This document shows, piece by piece, positions 63,023-64,000 of a DNA stretch of 64,000 nucleotides. Numbering within the stretch: position 1 is the stretch's first letter; every line of letters starts with the position of its first letter. Source of the stretch: an uncultured delta proteobacterium (lineage in GTDB: Bacteria; Desulfobacterota; Desulfovibrionia; Desulfovibrionales; Desulfovibrionaceae); assembly GCA_903835685.1 (NCBI GenBank), contig CAILNX010000054.1, positions 62,001 to 126,000 of the forward strand, written 5' to 3'. The notes beneath the pieces were generated by a model. It was not told the DNA's origin. It saw only the letters and a list, made by a program, of their open reading frames with translations, and did not search any database. Both the position numbers and the translations under genes were made by a program.

Positions 63023-64000
63023 TTGAAGCATCTTGTGACCTTTATTCTCTGGGCGGCGGCCTGGCTCTGGTTCTACTGGGCCAGCCTGACCGGTCTGGTC
63101 TCGGTCTGGAAGACCGAAGACTACGCCTATGGGTGGTTTCTCCCTTTTCTGGCCGCTGGACTGGGTCTTGAACGCTGGCGGAAATGCGCTGGCGGCGGTT
63201 GTGATCCCTCCCCTGTGAGCGGCTACATCTGTCTCGGCCTGACCCTGGGCCTGGGCCTGCTCGGCCGGGCAGGTGGCCTGGACAGCCTGAATTTCTGGTC
63301 CCTGTGGCTGTCCATCGTCACCCTGGTCTTGCTCTTATGCGGGGCCATGTCGGTCTGGAACCAGGGCTTGCCCCTCCTGATCCTGTTGTTTTGCCTGCCT
63401 GCCCCCTTGCCCTTGCGGCTGGAGATCGGCCGGACCAGCGCCATGTTTTCGGCTGAACTGGCCGCCCGTCTGCTGCACGCCGTTGGGGTGCCCGCGTTCC
63501 AGGCCGGAGAACTCCTGGATTTGGGCTTCATGCGTCTGAACGTGGCTCTGGAATGTGACGGATTCCGGTTCATGCTTCCGGGCATGATCGTGAGCCTTCT
63601 GCTCGGGATATGGGTGACCCGGGGGCTGGGACGACGGTTGATCCTGGTGGCGGCTGTTCCGTTTCTGGCTGTGCTGGCCAATGGGTTGCGCCTGGCTGCC
63701 GTGGGATATCTGGCCCGCCATGCCTCCATCCACTCGGCCCAGTCCTTTTATCATGAGGCTTCGGGGAGTGCGGTCTTCGGCCTGATGCTGGCGGCCATTC
63801 TCGGCCTGGCCCTGATCCTGCGGATGTCCAGCCGGGCCGGGGCCGGAGATCTGGAACGATTCGGAGGCCCGGGACGGGTCTGCCTGCTGACCCCTCCCCT
63901 GAACCGGGACTGCGTGCTGCATGTCCTGGTCGGGGCCATCTGTCTGGCGGCAAGCGCCCTGTCCTTTCCCCACATCGTGAGCGTCAAGGGGCAGTTCACC
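63023..64000 (+). CDS. Exosortase (EpsH/Xrt family), 3' end outside window
   Basis: The frame stays open to the window end (326 codons from the chosen TTG). It encodes about eight membrane helices (FILWAAAWLWFYW...). The exosortase catalytic triad is present: Cys in ALECDGFRFM, Arg in NGLRLAAVGY and His in SFYHEASG. It cleaves C-terminal sorting signals of exported proteins and is linked to exopolysaccharide production. After the triad, a new hydrophobic stretch suggests a C-terminal EpsI-like fusion. The start is uncertain: a GTG at 62942 in the same frame is the alternative. Confidence 0.82.
   Translation, partial: MKHLVTFILWAAAWLWFYWASLTGLVSVWKTEDYAYGWFLPFLAAGLGLERWRKCAGGGCDPSPVSGYICLGLTLGLGLLGRAGGLDSLNFWSLWLSIVTLVLLLCGAMSVWNQGLPLLILLFCLPAPLPLRLEIGRTSAMFSAELAARLLHAVGVPAFQAGELLDLGFMRLNVALECDGFRFMLPGMIVSLLLGIWVTRGLGRRLILVAAVPFLAVLANGLRLAAVGYLARHASIHSAQSFYHEASGSAVFGLMLAAILGLALILRMSSRAGAGDLERFGGPGRVCLLTPPLNRDCVLHVLVGAICLAASALSFPHIVSVKGQFT

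Overview
The window is a GC-rich bacterial chromosome segment, almost fully coding. Gene order and content point to a sulfate-reducer-like member of the Desulfovibrionales (Desulfobacterota). This is inferred from the ffh-rpsP-khpA-rimM-trmD-rplS-rnhB-yraN-rsmI-ptsH-ptsI-smpB run, the hypAB/Mrp genes, the C_GCAxxG protein, multiheme c-type cytochromes and probable selenocysteine use. I could run no searches, so the taxon is a judgement from gene content.

Layout. 0-7 kb: end of a YifB/ComM AAA+ gene, a translationally coupled PAS histidine kinase / receiver / Hpt set, topA, and a protein with a carbonic-anhydrase-like zinc site. 7-8.9 kb: an orphan ZnuC-like ATPase, tRNA-Thr(CGU) with a strong terminator, and an unknown protein. 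9-22 kb: a metalloid island. It holds two ArsR regulators with palindromic operators, a DUF318/ArsP permease, a mini-thioredoxin, a DGC-domain zinc protein, a periplasmic thioredoxin, a CcdA-like protein, an ACR3 arsenite exporter, a pentaheme cytochrome c interrupted in frame by UGA (probable selenoprotein), two thioredoxin-type ArsC proteins flanking an AT-richer degenerate receiver, and a three-gene Fe-S / NrfD-like / molybdopterin reductase in the order of ttrBCA. It ends near a truncated fmdE remnant. 22-25 kb: EF-hand protein, infA, a cold-shock protein, a C_GCAxxG protein and a divergent LysR regulator. 25-30 kb (minus strand): hypA, hypB, mrp and ppsA. 30-38.5 kb: kup, a small unknown protein, a methyltransferase, phosphofructokinase, hsp20, glycogen phosphorylase and an AraC regulator. 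38.8-39.8 kb: an EamA transporter gene broken by a 108-bp REP-like insertion. 40-48.7 kb (minus strand): a chorismate mutase/EPSP-synthase-like fusion, a small protein, aconitase, a PpiD-like foldase, a MerR regulator and htpG. 48.9-57.8 kb: the translation/RNA/PTS cluster named above. 57.9-64 kb: kinase, lipoprotein-like protein, NtrC-type regulator, thioredoxin-like protein, peroxiredoxin, and an exosortase running off the window.

How parts may work together. In the island, ArsC proteins would reduce arsenate with thioredoxin electrons, and ACR3 and the ArsP-like permease would export the products. The CcdA/thioredoxin pair would carry reducing power to the periplasm, where the cytochrome and the Tat-exported molybdoenzyme reside. 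Whether that enzyme respires tetrathionate, arsenate, selenate or another oxyanion cannot be decided from sequence alone. The best candidates for new biology are the UGA-containing cytochrome, the degenerate receiver between the two ArsC genes, the carbonic-anhydrase-like protein, the chorismate mutase/EPSPS-like fusion, and a family of AT-rich hairpins at convergent gene ends.
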